A DNA stretch of 21,231 nucleotides, from assembly GCA_913046825.1 (NCBI GenBank), contig CAJWTF010000057.1, positions 1-21,231 of the forward strand, read 5' to 3'. This DNA comes from an uncultured Rickettsiales bacterium (GTDB lineage Bacteria; Pseudomonadota; Alphaproteobacteria; UBA8366). A program made the translations under genes and the position numbers. Position 1 is the stretch's first letter; the number at the start of each line of letters is the position of its first letter. The notes beneath the pieces were generated by a model. It was not told the origin of the DNA, made no database searches, and saw nothing but the letters and a program-made list of their open reading frames with translations. Below are positions 1-6,979 of this stretch, piece by piece.

Positions 1-105
1 ATAAATTTAAATAACCCATATCCTCAATTAAATTTTGATACAAACGAATATAATGATTTATTAGTATTTTCTCATTCTTTCAGAATGGCAGGCAAGCCAA
101 ATTAG
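1..105 (+). other. AT-rich foreign or chimeric segment, possibly the 3' end of a plus-strand reading frame
   Basis: This segment is about 26% GC by my count, against clearly GC-rich sequence from about 110 onward. On the plus strand, frame 1 is open from base 1 through 34 codons and ends at a TAG at 103-105, so it could be the tail of a gene entering from the left; I do not recognise the peptide. On the minus strand the oxidoreductase gene loses family similarity at exactly this boundary. It could be a recent insertion or recombination junction, or an assembly chimera at the contig end. The sequence alone cannot decide. Confidence 0.5.
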
Positions 106-399
106 AAATTGGAAGATCAGTACATCGCACCAATCGAACTTTTCGAGTTCCGCCTCAATATCCGGCGCGAACCCACCATGTGCCGTGGCATTGGCTTCTT
201 CGCCTTGTTGTTTCAGATAGTCGCCGTCTCCCGTCGTCGTGAAATTTCGACGATCTGACACCGGATCAAACCACATCGAGCAGAGATCGGAAACGCAGGT
301 CTCATGACCGTTCGCCGTCAGTGCCGCAATCGCCGCCTCTGTCAGCGCCCCGTTGAAACTCTTCGGCTCGTGATGGGCATGAACGATGAAGACCTTCAT
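61..399 (-). pseudogene. truncated NAD(P)H quinone oxidoreductase, flavodoxin fold (NQO1/KefF-like)
   Basis: The N-terminus MKVFIVHAHHEPKSFNGAL is the FMN/FAD phosphate-binding start of the flavodoxin_2 fold family, which reduces quinones or acts as a Kef ancillary protein using NAD(P)H. Residues 1-98 look normal up to DVLIFQF, where family members continue with a PLWW-type motif. Here the frame instead runs LIWLACHSERMRKY and stops, giving 112 residues against a usual 190-270. The loss coincides with the AT-rich sequence at 1-105, so the C-terminal half is missing or was replaced by unrelated DNA. The start at 399 has TAAGG about five bases upstream, inside the end of the rhodanese gene, and the gap between the two genes is six bases, which indicates one operon. 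As written the product should not be functional. If the left edge is an assembly chimera, the real gene may be intact. Confidence 0.7.
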
Positions 400-405
400 T
401 CGGCC

Positions 406-795
406 TTACTTCCGCGTCTTCTCCTCTGTCGGGCCGCCCGCTTCCCTCCAGGCGGGCATGCCACCGGTCAACTGCGCGATGTTTGCGATTCCCATATCCT
501 TGAGTGCCTTGGCAGAAAGTGCGGAGCGTGGGTTACCGTTGCAAAAAAGGACGTATGTCTTGTCTACCTCCCCGTAGATATCGCGGAAATACGGGCTTTC
601 CGGATCGAACCAGAATTCGATCATGCCGCGCGGCGCGTGGTGAGACCCGGTGATGGTATCGCTCTTCTCGATCTCGCGAATATCGCGGACATCGACGAAG
701 ACCAGCTCGCCCCCATCCTTGCGCGCCAGGGCATCCTCAGCGCTGATCGTCTCGACCTCGCTGAGGGCCTGTTCGGCCATTTTCATAATACCCAT
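406..795 (-). CDS. rhodanese-domain protein (single domain sulfurtransferase)
   Basis: This 129-residue single-domain rhodanese has the N-terminal signature LVFVDVRDIREIEKSDTITG (residues 31-50), a candidate catalytic Cys85 in the loop CNGNPRSALSAKAL, and the C-terminal signature LTGGMPAWREAGGP. Such proteins carry a persulfide on the active-site cysteine and transfer sulfane sulfur in the cytoplasm; the partner here is unknown. The start is well supported: AGGAGG (plus-strand 805-810) lies nine bases upstream, embedded in the last codons of the SnoaL-like gene, whose stop is four bases before this ATG. An ATG at codon 6 is a weaker alternative. The oxidoreductase gene follows after six bases, so the three genes are probably translated from one message. 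Confidence 0.88.
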   Translation of the reverse strand: MGIMKMAEQALSEVETISAEDALARKDGGELVFVDVRDIREIEKSDTITGSHHAPRGMIEFWFDPESPYFRDIYGEVDKTYVLFCNGNPRSALSAKALKDMGIANIAQLTGGMPAWREAGGPTEEKTRK

Positions 796-799
796 TGCG

Positions 800-1231
800 C
801 TATTCCTCCTTCAAGAATCCGTATTGATACTGCCGCTCGGCGATGCGCCAACCGTCTTCGGTGCGGCGGAATTTATCCTTGTACTCGACGAGGGAGCGCG
901 GGGCCACATTGCCGGAAGGCACACCCTCCACCGGATCGTCCTGACGGAATACCATGGCATAGGAATTCCCCACGGCATTATCCGCATCAATCACGTCGAC
1001 GATTTGATTGGTCGAACAATGGCGCGCCAAGCGGTTTCTCGGGTAGACCTTGATCCACTCAAGGATTTCCGCCCGCCCGTTCATCTCCGGATGCGCCGCT
1101 GGATTGTAATAGGCGTCCTTCGAAAATAAGGCGGCGAAGGCCTCCGGGTTTAAATGATCCACGTGCTGGCAGTAGAGCAGCATCAGCTTGCGGCATTCAT
1201 GCTCGATCAACATCCGTTCCATGGCGTCCAT
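800..1231 (-). CDS. SnoaL-like / NTF2-fold protein
   Basis: This 143-residue protein has the look of the SnoaL-like (NTF2-fold) family. The N-terminal helix region (HECRKLMLLYCQHVDHLNPE) is followed by the LFSKDAYYNP segment, a mid-domain HCSTNQIVDVIDADNAVG strand pair, and the closing FRRTEDGWRIAERQYQYGF. The family includes small-molecule hydratases, isomerases, dehalogenases and many proteins without a known substrate, so the reaction cannot be assigned. The start at 1231 has AAGGAG six bases upstream. It is the first gene of a tight operon with the rhodanese (four-base gap) and the truncated quinone oxidoreductase. A repeat hairpin at 1262-1338 separates it from the LLM oxidoreductase upstream, so whether that gene shares the transcript is uncertain. 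Confidence 0.82.
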   Translation of the reverse strand: MDAMERMLIEHECRKLMLLYCQHVDHLNPEAFAALFSKDAYYNPAAHPEMNGRAEILEWIKVYPRNRLARHCSTNQIVDVIDADNAVGNSYAMVFRQDDPVEGVPSGNVAPRSLVEYKDKFRRTEDGWRIAERQYQYGFLKEE

Positions 1232-1261
1232 TTCGATCTCCTTTTGTCTTCAGTCTACTCT

Positions 1262-1338
1262 GCCGTCATTCCCGCGCAGGCGGGAATCTAGTCCGGTCGC
1301 AAGAAGGTCTGAATTCCCGCCTGCGCGGGAATGACGGC
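1262..1338. repeat. palindromic intergenic repeat, copy 1
   Basis: Two 26-base arms, 1262-1287 and 1313-1338, are perfect inverted complements around a 25-base loop. Each arm contains the core ATTCCCGC...GCGGGAAT, which is itself a small palindrome, so the element can fold as one long stem or two short ones. The core resembles the neisserial dRS3 type (ATTCCC-N8-GGGAAT). It lies 3' of the LLM oxidoreductase and 5' of the SnoaL-like gene. Three diverged copies occur elsewhere in the window. Confidence 0.93.
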
Positions 1339-1350
1339 GGTGTTTATACA

Positions 1351-2226
1351 CTACCCCCAACTTTCGGGCCGTAATGTTTTCAACGCATTCCAATCCGGCG
1401 TCGGCTTACCTTCCGGGTCGAGCGGCTGAATGACGATTTGCGTCGCCCCTGCATCGACATGCGCCTGCAGGCCGCGACGAATCGTGTCCTCGCTGCCCCA
1501 CAGCACCATTGAATCCAGGAACCGCTCATTACCACCGCCCTCAAGCTCGCTTTCGCTGAAGCCGATACGCAGCCAGTTGTTACGGTAATTCGGCATCGCC
1601 AAATAGCGGGCCATGTTCTGGGCTGCGGCGGCGCGCGCCACGCTTTCATCCTCAGTGAAGCAAATCTTCTGCTCGACGCAGAGCCACTTATCGGGGCCCA
1701 TGATTTCTTTCGCCATTGCCGTGTGCTCCGGCGTCACGCAATAGGGCAACGAGCCCTCAGTCATGTCGCGGGACAGTTCCAGCATCTTCGGGCCAAGTGC
1801 CGCCAGCACCAGGTTTCGCGAGGACGCCTTCAAATCTACCTTGGCATCCGCCATGTCCTCTAAATAGGCTCGCATGGTCGTGACAGGCTTGCCGTATTCA
1901 TGCCCGCGCTTGCCGGAGACCAGCGGAATGTGAGAAACGCCGAGGCCGAGGCAGAACCGGTCTCCGTAGAGCGCGTTCAGCGCATTGTGACCCGCCATCG
2001 CGGTGAAAGGGTCGCGGGCATAGATATTAGCGATGCCACTCGCGACTTTCAGCTTTTCGCTATGCGCCAACAAGAATCCGCCCATGGCGATGGATTCATA
2101 CGTCGTCGATTCCGGGTACCAGAGCGTGTCATAGCCAAGTTCCTCGACACCGCGCGCCAACTCCACCAACTGCTTCCAGCCCAACGCATTGGTCGATACC
2201 CAAGCGCCGATCTTTCCCATTTCCAT
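1351..2226 (-). CDS. LLM class flavin-dependent oxidoreductase (F420-type)
   Basis: This 291-residue luciferase-like monooxygenase-family protein starts KIGAWVSTNALGWKQLVELA, then ELGYDTLWYPES, and contains LGLGVSHIPLVSGKRGHEY and the C-terminal GATQIVIQPL. It most resembles the F420-dependent LLM subgroup, whose members oxidise or reduce small organics with F420 or FMN. No F420 biosynthesis gene is in the window, so the cofactor is inferred from family resemblance only. The frame stays open for 105 more codons upstream, but that extension is not family-like. ATG at 2226 has AGGAG at plus-strand 2234-2238, seven to eight bases away, which decides the start. It diverges from the Nudix gene across about 110 bases that must hold both promoters. 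Confidence 0.88.
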   Translation of the reverse strand: MEMGKIGAWVSTNALGWKQLVELARGVEELGYDTLWYPESTTYESIAMGGFLLAHSEKLKVASGIANIYARDPFTAMAGHNALNALYGDRFCLGLGVSHIPLVSGKRGHEYGKPVTTMRAYLEDMADAKVDLKASSRNLVLAALGPKMLELSRDMTEGSLPYCVTPEHTAMAKEIMGPDKWLCVEQKICFTEDESVARAAAAQNMARYLAMPNYRNNWLRIGFSESELEGGGNERFLDSMVLWGSEDTIRRGLQAHVDAGATQIVIQPLDPEGKPTPDWNALKTLRPESWG

Positions 2227-2337
2227 AACTATTCTCCTGACGACAAAACTATTTTCACTAAGGTTGGTCGTATAAGGCCGATGACGAGCGGGATTTAGCC
2301 TCCGCCACCGTCTTTCCGGCGGGTGGGGAATCGCGCT
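2227..2337. promoter_or_regulatory. divergent intergenic region between the LLM oxidoreductase and Nudix genes
   Basis: These 111 bases separate two divergently read genes and should contain both promoters. The only clear signal I can point to is the Shine-Dalgarno AGGAG for the minus-strand gene. I see no confident -35/-10 pair or operator. Confidence 0.5.
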
Positions 2338-2973
2338 ATGTTGGTTGGCAATATGACATATCCCTTCAACGAAACGCTCAAGCAGCGCATCCGCACTCAT
2401 ATCCACCAGTTCGACGACCGGCGCGCGCCGGAAGACGGTCTGAAGCACGCCGCCGTCTCCGTGGTCGTCATCGGTCACGGCGATGAAGCCGCCTTTATCC
2501 TCACGAAACGCAGTCCGCGCCTGAACGCGCATTCCGGTCAATTCGCCTTGCCGGGCGGGCGGGTCGATGCGGGGGAGACCCCGCTCGAGGCGGCCCTGCG
2601 GGAAATGCGGGAGGAGATCAGCGTCTCACTCTCAGCGGACCACCTGCTGGGGACACTCGACGATTATCCGACCCGCTCCGGCTATCGCATCACGCCCTTC
2701 GTGTTCTGGGTCGGCGAGGATATCGAGCCCGAGCCCAACCCCGGTGAAGTCGCGACCATCTACAAGGTCCTGCTGCGGGACTTGGCGCATCCGGAGACAC
2801 CGGAATTCGCCGATATTCCAGAGAGTGACCGGCCACTGATACGGCTCAACATCGTCAACACACAGGTCCACGCGCCAACCGCCGCCGTTATCTATCAATT
2901 CCGCGAAGTGGCGATCTTTGGCCGCGACACACGGGTGGAGCACCTAGAACAACCGGTCTGGGCCTGGAGCTAG
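2338..2973 (+). CDS. Nudix hydrolase, CoA pyrophosphatase type
   Basis: This protein of about 211 residues carries the Nudix box GRVDAGETPLEAALREMREE (residues 74-93). The conserved RE and EE pairs that bind metal and catalyse pyrophosphate cleavage are present. Just before it, FILTKRSPRLNAHSGQFALP matches the CoA-specific signature (LLTxRSxxLxxHxGQxxxPGG) of the NudL-like family, which splits CoA and its derivatives into 3',5'-ADP and 4'-phosphopantetheine. The Gly near the end of the Nudix box is Ser here (EEISV). The start is not certain: GTG 2323 is in frame, ATG 2338 has a G-rich GGTGGGGA about ten bases upstream and is preferred, and ATG 2353 is also possible. It is followed 48 bases later by the CoxG-like gene on the same strand. 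Confidence 0.88.
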   Translation: MLVGNMTYPFNETLKQRIRTHIHQFDDRRAPEDGLKHAAVSVVVIGHGDEAAFILTKRSPRLNAHSGQFALPGGRVDAGETPLEAALREMREEISVSLSADHLLGTLDDYPTRSGYRITPFVFWVGEDIEPEPNPGEVATIYKVLLRDLAHPETPEFADIPESDRPLIRLNIVNTQVHAPTAAVIYQFREVAIFGRDTRVEHLEQPVWAWS

Positions 2974-3007
2974 CGGCTTGTATGCCGTAAAACGCTGCCA
3001 AAATTCC

Positions 3008-3013
3008 AAGGAG
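3008..3013 (+). promoter_or_regulatory. ribosome binding site fixing a GTG start
   Basis: AAGGAG lies eight bases before GTG 3022. This strong match supports GTG as the real start of the CoxG-like gene. Confidence 0.8.
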
Positions 3014-3021
3014 AGACAGCG

Positions 3022-3624
3022 GTGAAATTCGAGAATTCCTTCGACATATCCCTGCCACCTGCCGAAGCATGGCCGGTGTTGATGGACGTGGAGCGCATCA
3101 CCCCCTGCATGCCGGGGGCGACATTGACCGAACTGGTCGACGACAAGACCTTTAAGGGCACGGTGTCTGTGCGTCTCGGCCCGGTGGCATTGACCTTCGC
3201 GGGCGAAGCCTCGTTCGAGGATGTCGATGATACCGAGTATACGGCAAACGTAACGGCGCAAGGGCGCGACCCGAAAGGCCGTGGCGGCGCGAATGCGACA
3301 GTCGCTTTCCGATTGGAGCCAAGCGATACCGGCTCCAAGGTCCTGATCGAGACCGACATGACCTTGTCCGGCTCCGTCGCCCAGTACGGACGCGGTGTCG
3401 GTATGATCCAATCCGTGGCATCACAGCTTATCGGCCAATTCGCGAAAGCGCTGGAAGAGGAGATTGCGACGGTTAAGTCGCCTGAAGAGGTCGCCGAAAC
3501 TGAAGTGACGCCGGCAACAGAAGAAGTAGCTCCTGCCGCTGCCTCAGAACCGCAAGCTATCTCTGGGTTATCCCTATTCTTCGCGGCGCTGGCTGGTTGG
3601 TTCAAAGGATTGTTCGGCAAATAA
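3022..3624 (+). CDS. CoxG-like SRPBCC protein with C-terminal membrane-anchor helix
   Basis: This 200-residue protein starts MKFENSFDISLPPAEAWPVL and continues ITPCMPGATL and DKTFKGTVSVRLGPVALTFAG. That is the pattern of the carbon monoxide dehydrogenase subunit G (CoxG) branch of the SRPBCC fold, which forms a hydrophobic ligand cavity. Residues 151-178 are an acidic, Ala/Pro-rich linker, and residues 180-199 (ISGLSLFFAALAGWFKGLFG) form a hydrophobic or amphipathic helix suited to membrane attachment. Known CoxG proteins help attach molybdenum CO dehydrogenase to the membrane and connect it to quinone. Here the adjacent convergent gene is a molybdenum hydroxylase large subunit, so a similar service role is a reasonable inference. 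The start is GTG with AAGGAG eight bases upstream. Confidence 0.88.
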   Translation: MKFENSFDISLPPAEAWPVLMDVERITPCMPGATLTELVDDKTFKGTVSVRLGPVALTFAGEASFEDVDDTEYTANVTAQGRDPKGRGGANATVAFRLEPSDTGSKVLIETDMTLSGSVAQYGRGVGMIQSVASQLIGQFAKALEEEIATVKSPEEVAETEVTPATEEVAPAAASEPQAISGLSLFFAALAGWFKGLFGK

Positions 3625-3631
3625 CACACTC

Positions 3632-3705
3632 GGTTGTTCCTGCGTAGGCAGGAATCCAGTCCGGTCGTGCAAATTCTGGATCCCTGCCTTCGCGGGTATG
3701 ACAAA
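3632..3705. repeat. palindromic intergenic repeat, copy 2 (diverged), between convergent genes
   Basis: Arms at about 3634-3658 and 3677-3703 are imperfect versions of the copy 1 arms. The loop begins GTCCGGTCG as in copy 1. It sits between the 3' ends of the CoxG-like gene and the molybdenum hydroxylase gene, filling most of a 90-base gap, and could act as a two-way terminator. No long T-run follows either arm. Confidence 0.85.
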
Positions 3706-3714
3706 ATGAGGGGG

Positions 3715-6075
3715 CTATACGCGCGCGTCCTGTATCGCCTTCCACACCGCGAAAGGCGTCGCGGGCATCTCAATATGGCGCACACCTAGCGGCTGCAATG
3801 CATCAACAATGGCGTTGATTACCGCCGCCGGGGCGCCGGTGGGGCCTGCCTCGCCGACAGATTTAACGCCGGTCGGCGTGCTCAAACAGGGTATCTCCAA
3901 GATTTCCGTCGAAAATGACGGCAGATCGTCAGCGCGCGGCATCGCGCAATCCATGAAGGAGCCGGTCAGCAATTGCCCCGACTTTGGATCCTTCACGCTC
4001 CACTCCAACAATGCCTGTCCCACACCTTGCGCCACGCCGCCGACCAATTGCCCTTCCACAACCATCGGATTGAGGGCGCGACCCACGTCCTGGGCCATCA
4101 CGTAGCTCTCCAGGGTGACCGCACCGGTCTCAGGGTCCACCTCGACTTCCACGATATGGCAGCCGTTCGGGTATGTCGGCGCGGTCGGGTCGTAGATATT
4201 CTCTGCCTCCAGGCCCCGATCCGCGGGTGCACCACTTTCAACGGCCCGCGCGGCGACCTCATACAGCCCAACAGCGCGGTCGGTACCCGTCACGGTATAG
4301 ATTGCATTTTCGTAATTAATGTCGGTTTCCAAGACTTCCAGCATTTCCGCCGCAATTTCACGACCCTTTTCGATCAACTCCCCGGCCGCCAAGACCAAGG
4401 CGCTGCCGCAGACCGTCATCGAGCGCGACGCCCCCGTTCCCATGCCCCAGGGCGTCTCGTTACTATCTCCTTGTACGATTTCGATATTGTTCATATCGAT
4501 ATCGAGACAATCCGCCAGCATCTGCGCATAAACCGTCTCATGGGATTGCCCATTCGACATGGTCCCGATGCGGATAACGATGCGCCCATCCGGCAGGCAA
4601 GACACCACCGCGCGGTCGCCAATCCCGGCTCCACAAGCCTCCAGCAAATTGCCATAACCGAGCCCCCGGAGACGTCCTCGGGCTTCGCTTTCGGCTTTTC
4701 GAGCGGCGAACCCGCCGATTTCAGCCATCTTCTCCGCTGTATCCATAATTTCGGCGAAATCGCCGCTATCGAGGGTCGTTCCGATAGCGGTTTTATAAGG
4801 CATCGCCGAAGCAGGCACGAGGTTTCGGCGGCGAATCTCAGCAGGTGCGATAACCAACTCCTGCGCGGCCATGTCAAGCAACCGTTCCAGGACAAACGTC
4901 ACTTCCGGCGCTCCCGCTCCCCGATAGGGGCATGTGGGCATATTATGAGTGTGGATCGCCCGGATATCGTAGTCGACGGCAGGAAAATGATAGACGCTGG
5001 TGCCCATGGTACGCCACATATTCGGCGCGGTGGATCCGCGCGGCCCGAGATACGCGCCGAGATCGGCCAGCGCCTGCACCCGGTACCCCTGTATCCTACC
5101 CTCCGCATCAAACGCCATCTCGGCATCCGCTGACTGACCGCGGCCTTGATAGTCGGCCAAGAACACTTCACTCCGGCTCGCCAACCAGCGCACAGGCCGG
5201 TTCAGCTTTTTCGCGGCCCACAGGACCAAAGCTTGTTCCGGATAGAGCGGGTTCTTCGCACCGAAACCACCGCCCACATCCTTCACAACCGCGCGCACAC
5301 GGTCTTCCGGCAGATGGAATATGTCGCGCGCCAACGCCCGCGCCACAGTTTGGGGCTTACCTGCCGCCGCATGCAAGGTATATCGCGCCTCGACTGCATC
5401 CCAGAGTCCGATATACCCTCGTGTTTCCAGCGGGTTCTGAACCAATCTCCTATTTTCAGATGAAAGTCGGAATACATGCGCCGCACCCTCGATGGCCCGC
5501 GCTGTCGCGTCCGCATCGCCAACTCGAAAACCAAAACACTCGTTACCGGGCGATTGCGCCCATAGTTGTTGCGAATTCGGAACAAATGCGTCACGGACTT
5601 CCATCAGCGCATCGAGAGGCTCGTAGTCAACTGCTACAGCTTCCGCCCCATCGAGAGCCTGTCCGGCCGTCTCCGCGACGACGATGGCGAGTGCTTGGCC
5701 GAGATAAAGCGCGGTCCCGTGCGCCAAGACCGGCTGCGGCTGTCCGATCGAGGGATCGCCTAACGGTGGTTCGGTCGCCACGCCGGGGGGCCGGCGCTCC
5801 CACGGCAACCCACCGAGGCCGTCCGCCACCGCATCAGCGCCGGTCCAAACGCCGAGCACGCCCGGCAACGCCAAAGCGGCAGAGGTTTCAATTCCAAGAA
5901 TGCGCACGTGGGGATAAAGCGAACGCACAACGGCCATATGGGTCATGCCGTCAAAGCATAGATCGGCGATGTATTGCCCTTTGCCCGTCAGCAAGCGGGC
6001 ATCTTCGACCCGGCGAATGGGTTTGCCGACGAAGCCGTCGACTTTTGTTGTAAAACCGGAAAGGTTTTCCACCAT
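3715..6075 (-). CDS. xanthine dehydrogenase-family molybdopterin-binding (large) subunit, aldehyde oxidase/form II CoxL-like
   Basis: This 786-residue protein has the domains of the molybdenum hydroxylase large subunit. The N-terminal hammerhead domain runs from KPIRRVEDARLLTGKGQYIAD. DVGGGFGAK (268-274) and GTMSNGQSHETVYAQ are cofactor-binding motifs. The active-site loop PYRGAGAPE resembles the AYRGAGRPE of form II CoxL-like enzymes and lacks the Cys of true CO dehydrogenase (AYxCSFR). Near the C-terminus, SVGEAGPTGAPAAVINAI carries the catalytic Glu (about 742). Such enzymes hydroxylate aldehydes, N-heterocycles or aromatics using electrons passed through iron-sulfur and FAD subunits, neither of which is adjacent. 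The frame opens at 6129, but those 18 extra codons are translated repeat (WIPAFAGMT). MVENLSGF at 6075 is therefore the better start, though its ribosome site is weak. Confidence 0.87.
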   Translation of the reverse strand: MVENLSGFTTKVDGFVGKPIRRVEDARLLTGKGQYIADLCFDGMTHMAVVRSLYPHVRILGIETSAALALPGVLGVWTGADAVADGLGGLPWERRPPGVATEPPLGDPSIGQPQPVLAHGTALYLGQALAIVVAETAGQALDGAEAVAVDYEPLDALMEVRDAFVPNSQQLWAQSPGNECFGFRVGDADATARAIEGAAHVFRLSSENRRLVQNPLETRGYIGLWDAVEARYTLHAAAGKPQTVARALARDIFHLPEDRVRAVVKDVGGGFGAKNPLYPEQALVLWAAKKLNRPVRWLASRSEVFLADYQGRGQSADAEMAFDAEGRIQGYRVQALADLGAYLGPRGSTAPNMWRTMGTSVYHFPAVDYDIRAIHTHNMPTCPYRGAGAPEVTFVLERLLDMAAQELVIAPAEIRRRNLVPASAMPYKTAIGTTLDSGDFAEIMDTAEKMAEIGGFAARKAESEARGRLRGLGYGNLLEACGAGIGDRAVVSCLPDGRIVIRIGTMSNGQSHETVYAQMLADCLDIDMNNIEIVQGDSNETPWGMGTGASRSMTVCGSALVLAAGELIEKGREIAAEMLEVLETDINYENAIYTVTGTDRAVGLYEVAARAVESGAPADRGLEAENIYDPTAPTYPNGCHIVEVEVDPETGAVTLESYVMAQDVGRALNPMVVEGQLVGGVAQGVGQALLEWSVKDPKSGQLLTGSFMDCAMPRADDLPSFSTEILEIPCLSTPTGVKSVGEAGPTGAPAAVINAIVDALQPLGVRHIEMPATPFAVWKAIQDARV

Positions 6076-6089
6076 ACCCGAATCCCTAC

Positions 6090-6164
6090 CCGTCATTCCC
6101 GCGAAGGCGGGAATCCAGTCCAATCGCACGAAAGTCTGGATTCCCGCCTTCGCAGGAATGACGG
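6090..6164. repeat. palindromic intergenic repeat, copy 3
   Basis: Arms 6090-6118 and 6136-6164 are inverted complements matching at 28 of 29 positions around a 17-base loop. It sits 3' of pyrE and 5' of the molybdenum hydroxylase gene, both on the minus strand. Translation of one arm gives WIPAFAGMT, which creates a spurious N-terminal extension on the hydroxylase frame. Confidence 0.93.
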
Positions 6165-6192
6165 TTGAGGTGAAGAGAACAAAACGGTGCGC

Positions 6193-6891
6193 CTAACCTT
6201 TACCCTCAGAGACCCCGCCATGGGCTTCGGACCAGGCCTTGGGATCGTTGAAGTATTTCTCGACCTCGCCGAGCGTTGCGGTATCGAAGAGGTTTTCCTC
6301 CTTGGCGACCCGCAGCACATCCCACCAGGTCGCCAGATGATGCATGGTTACCCCGGCCTCCTTCAGGATTTCCGGGCCATCCGGGAATATATCGTAGTAG
6401 AAAATCACGAAAACATGGTCGACGCTGGCGCCCGCGTCACGCAGCGCATTGCAGAAATTCACCTTGCTGCGACCGTCTGTCGTCATGTCCTCGACCAATA
6501 GGATACGCTGGCCTTCCTCGACCACCCCTTCGATCTGCGCGTTACGCCCGAAGCCTTTGGGCTGTTTGCGCACATATTGCATCGGCAGCATCATGCGCTC
6601 GGCGATCCAAGCGGCAAAGGGAATGCCAGCCGTCTCACCGCCAGCGACCGCGTCGAAGCGCTCGAACCCAGCGTTCTTCAGGATTTTTGAGACGCCGAAC
6701 TCCATCAGGGTTTCGCGCACTCGAGGGAAGGAAATCAGGCGACGGCAATCGAGGTAGACCGGGCTCGCCCATCCGGAGGTGAGAGTGAACGGGTTGTCGG
6801 CGTTGAAGTTTACCGCGCCCACTTCGACCAGCATTTTTGCGGTCACATCCGCCATCGTCCGTTCGTCGGGAAAAGCGCCTCGCATCGCCAT
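6193..6891 (-). CDS. pyrE: orotate phosphoribosyltransferase
   Basis: This 232-residue cytoplasmic enzyme joins orotate to PRPP to make orotidine 5'-phosphate in de novo pyrimidine synthesis. The PRPP-binding motif [13 protein letters not shown] is at residues 130-142. The [15 protein letters not shown] segment (108-122) matches the catalytic flexible loop with its Lys/Arg, and [16 protein letters not shown] near the N-terminus matches the orotate-site region. GAGGA about seven bases upstream of ATG 6891 supports this start over the in-frame ATGs at 6885 and 6855. It stands alone on the minus strand; pyrD, for the preceding step, is about 3.5 kb away on the opposite strand. Confidence 0.93.
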   Translation of the reverse strand: MAMRGAFPDERTMADVTAKMLVEVGAVNFNADNPFTLTSGWASPVYLDCRRLISFPRVRETLMEFGVSKILKNAGFERFDAVAGGETAGIPFAAWIAERMMLPMQYVRKQPKGFGRNAQIEGVVEEGQRILLVEDMTTDGRSKVNFCNALRDAGASVDHVFVIFYYDIFPDGPEILKEAGVTMHHLATWWDVLRVAKEENLFDTATLGEVEKYFNDPKAWSEAHGGVSEGKG

Positions 6892-6979
6892 GGACGGTTC
6901 CTCTCGTTCTGTCCTTAATCCATCCTCAGCCTATAGGCCGATTCGGCCCCGCTCGCCAAGACCTCACCGCTAAAACCGC

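Noticed and set aside
304..1129. Long plus-strand open frames over the SnoaL/rhodanese genes
   Set aside because: They are antisense to genes with clear families and ribosome sites, and their proteins are Arg/Pro-rich without family-like motifs, as expected of GC-rich shadow frames.
2227..2541. N-terminal 105-codon extension of the LLM oxidoreductase frame
   Set aside because: It overlaps the divergent Nudix gene, does not resemble the family, and a good ribosome site sits before ATG 2226.
3973..6053. Long plus-strand frames (386 and 373 codons) inside the molybdenum hydroxylase gene
   Set aside because: They are antisense to a gene with many conserved motifs, and their composition is typical of a shadow frame.
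3022..6075. Calling the pair a carbon monoxide dehydrogenase
   Set aside because: The large subunit lacks the AYxCSFR active-site loop of true CO dehydrogenase, and CoxM and CoxS are absent.
5945..6196. Small plus-strand frames ending in repeat-derived peptides such as SREGGNP
   Set aside because: They are translations of the palindromic repeat and antisense hydroxylase sequence.
6936..6948. Short palindrome GGCCGATTCGGCC between pyrE and the decarboxylase-like gene
   Set aside because: It has six-base arms with a one-base centre and no T-run, and is easily found by chance in GC-rich DNA; not enough to call a terminator or operator.
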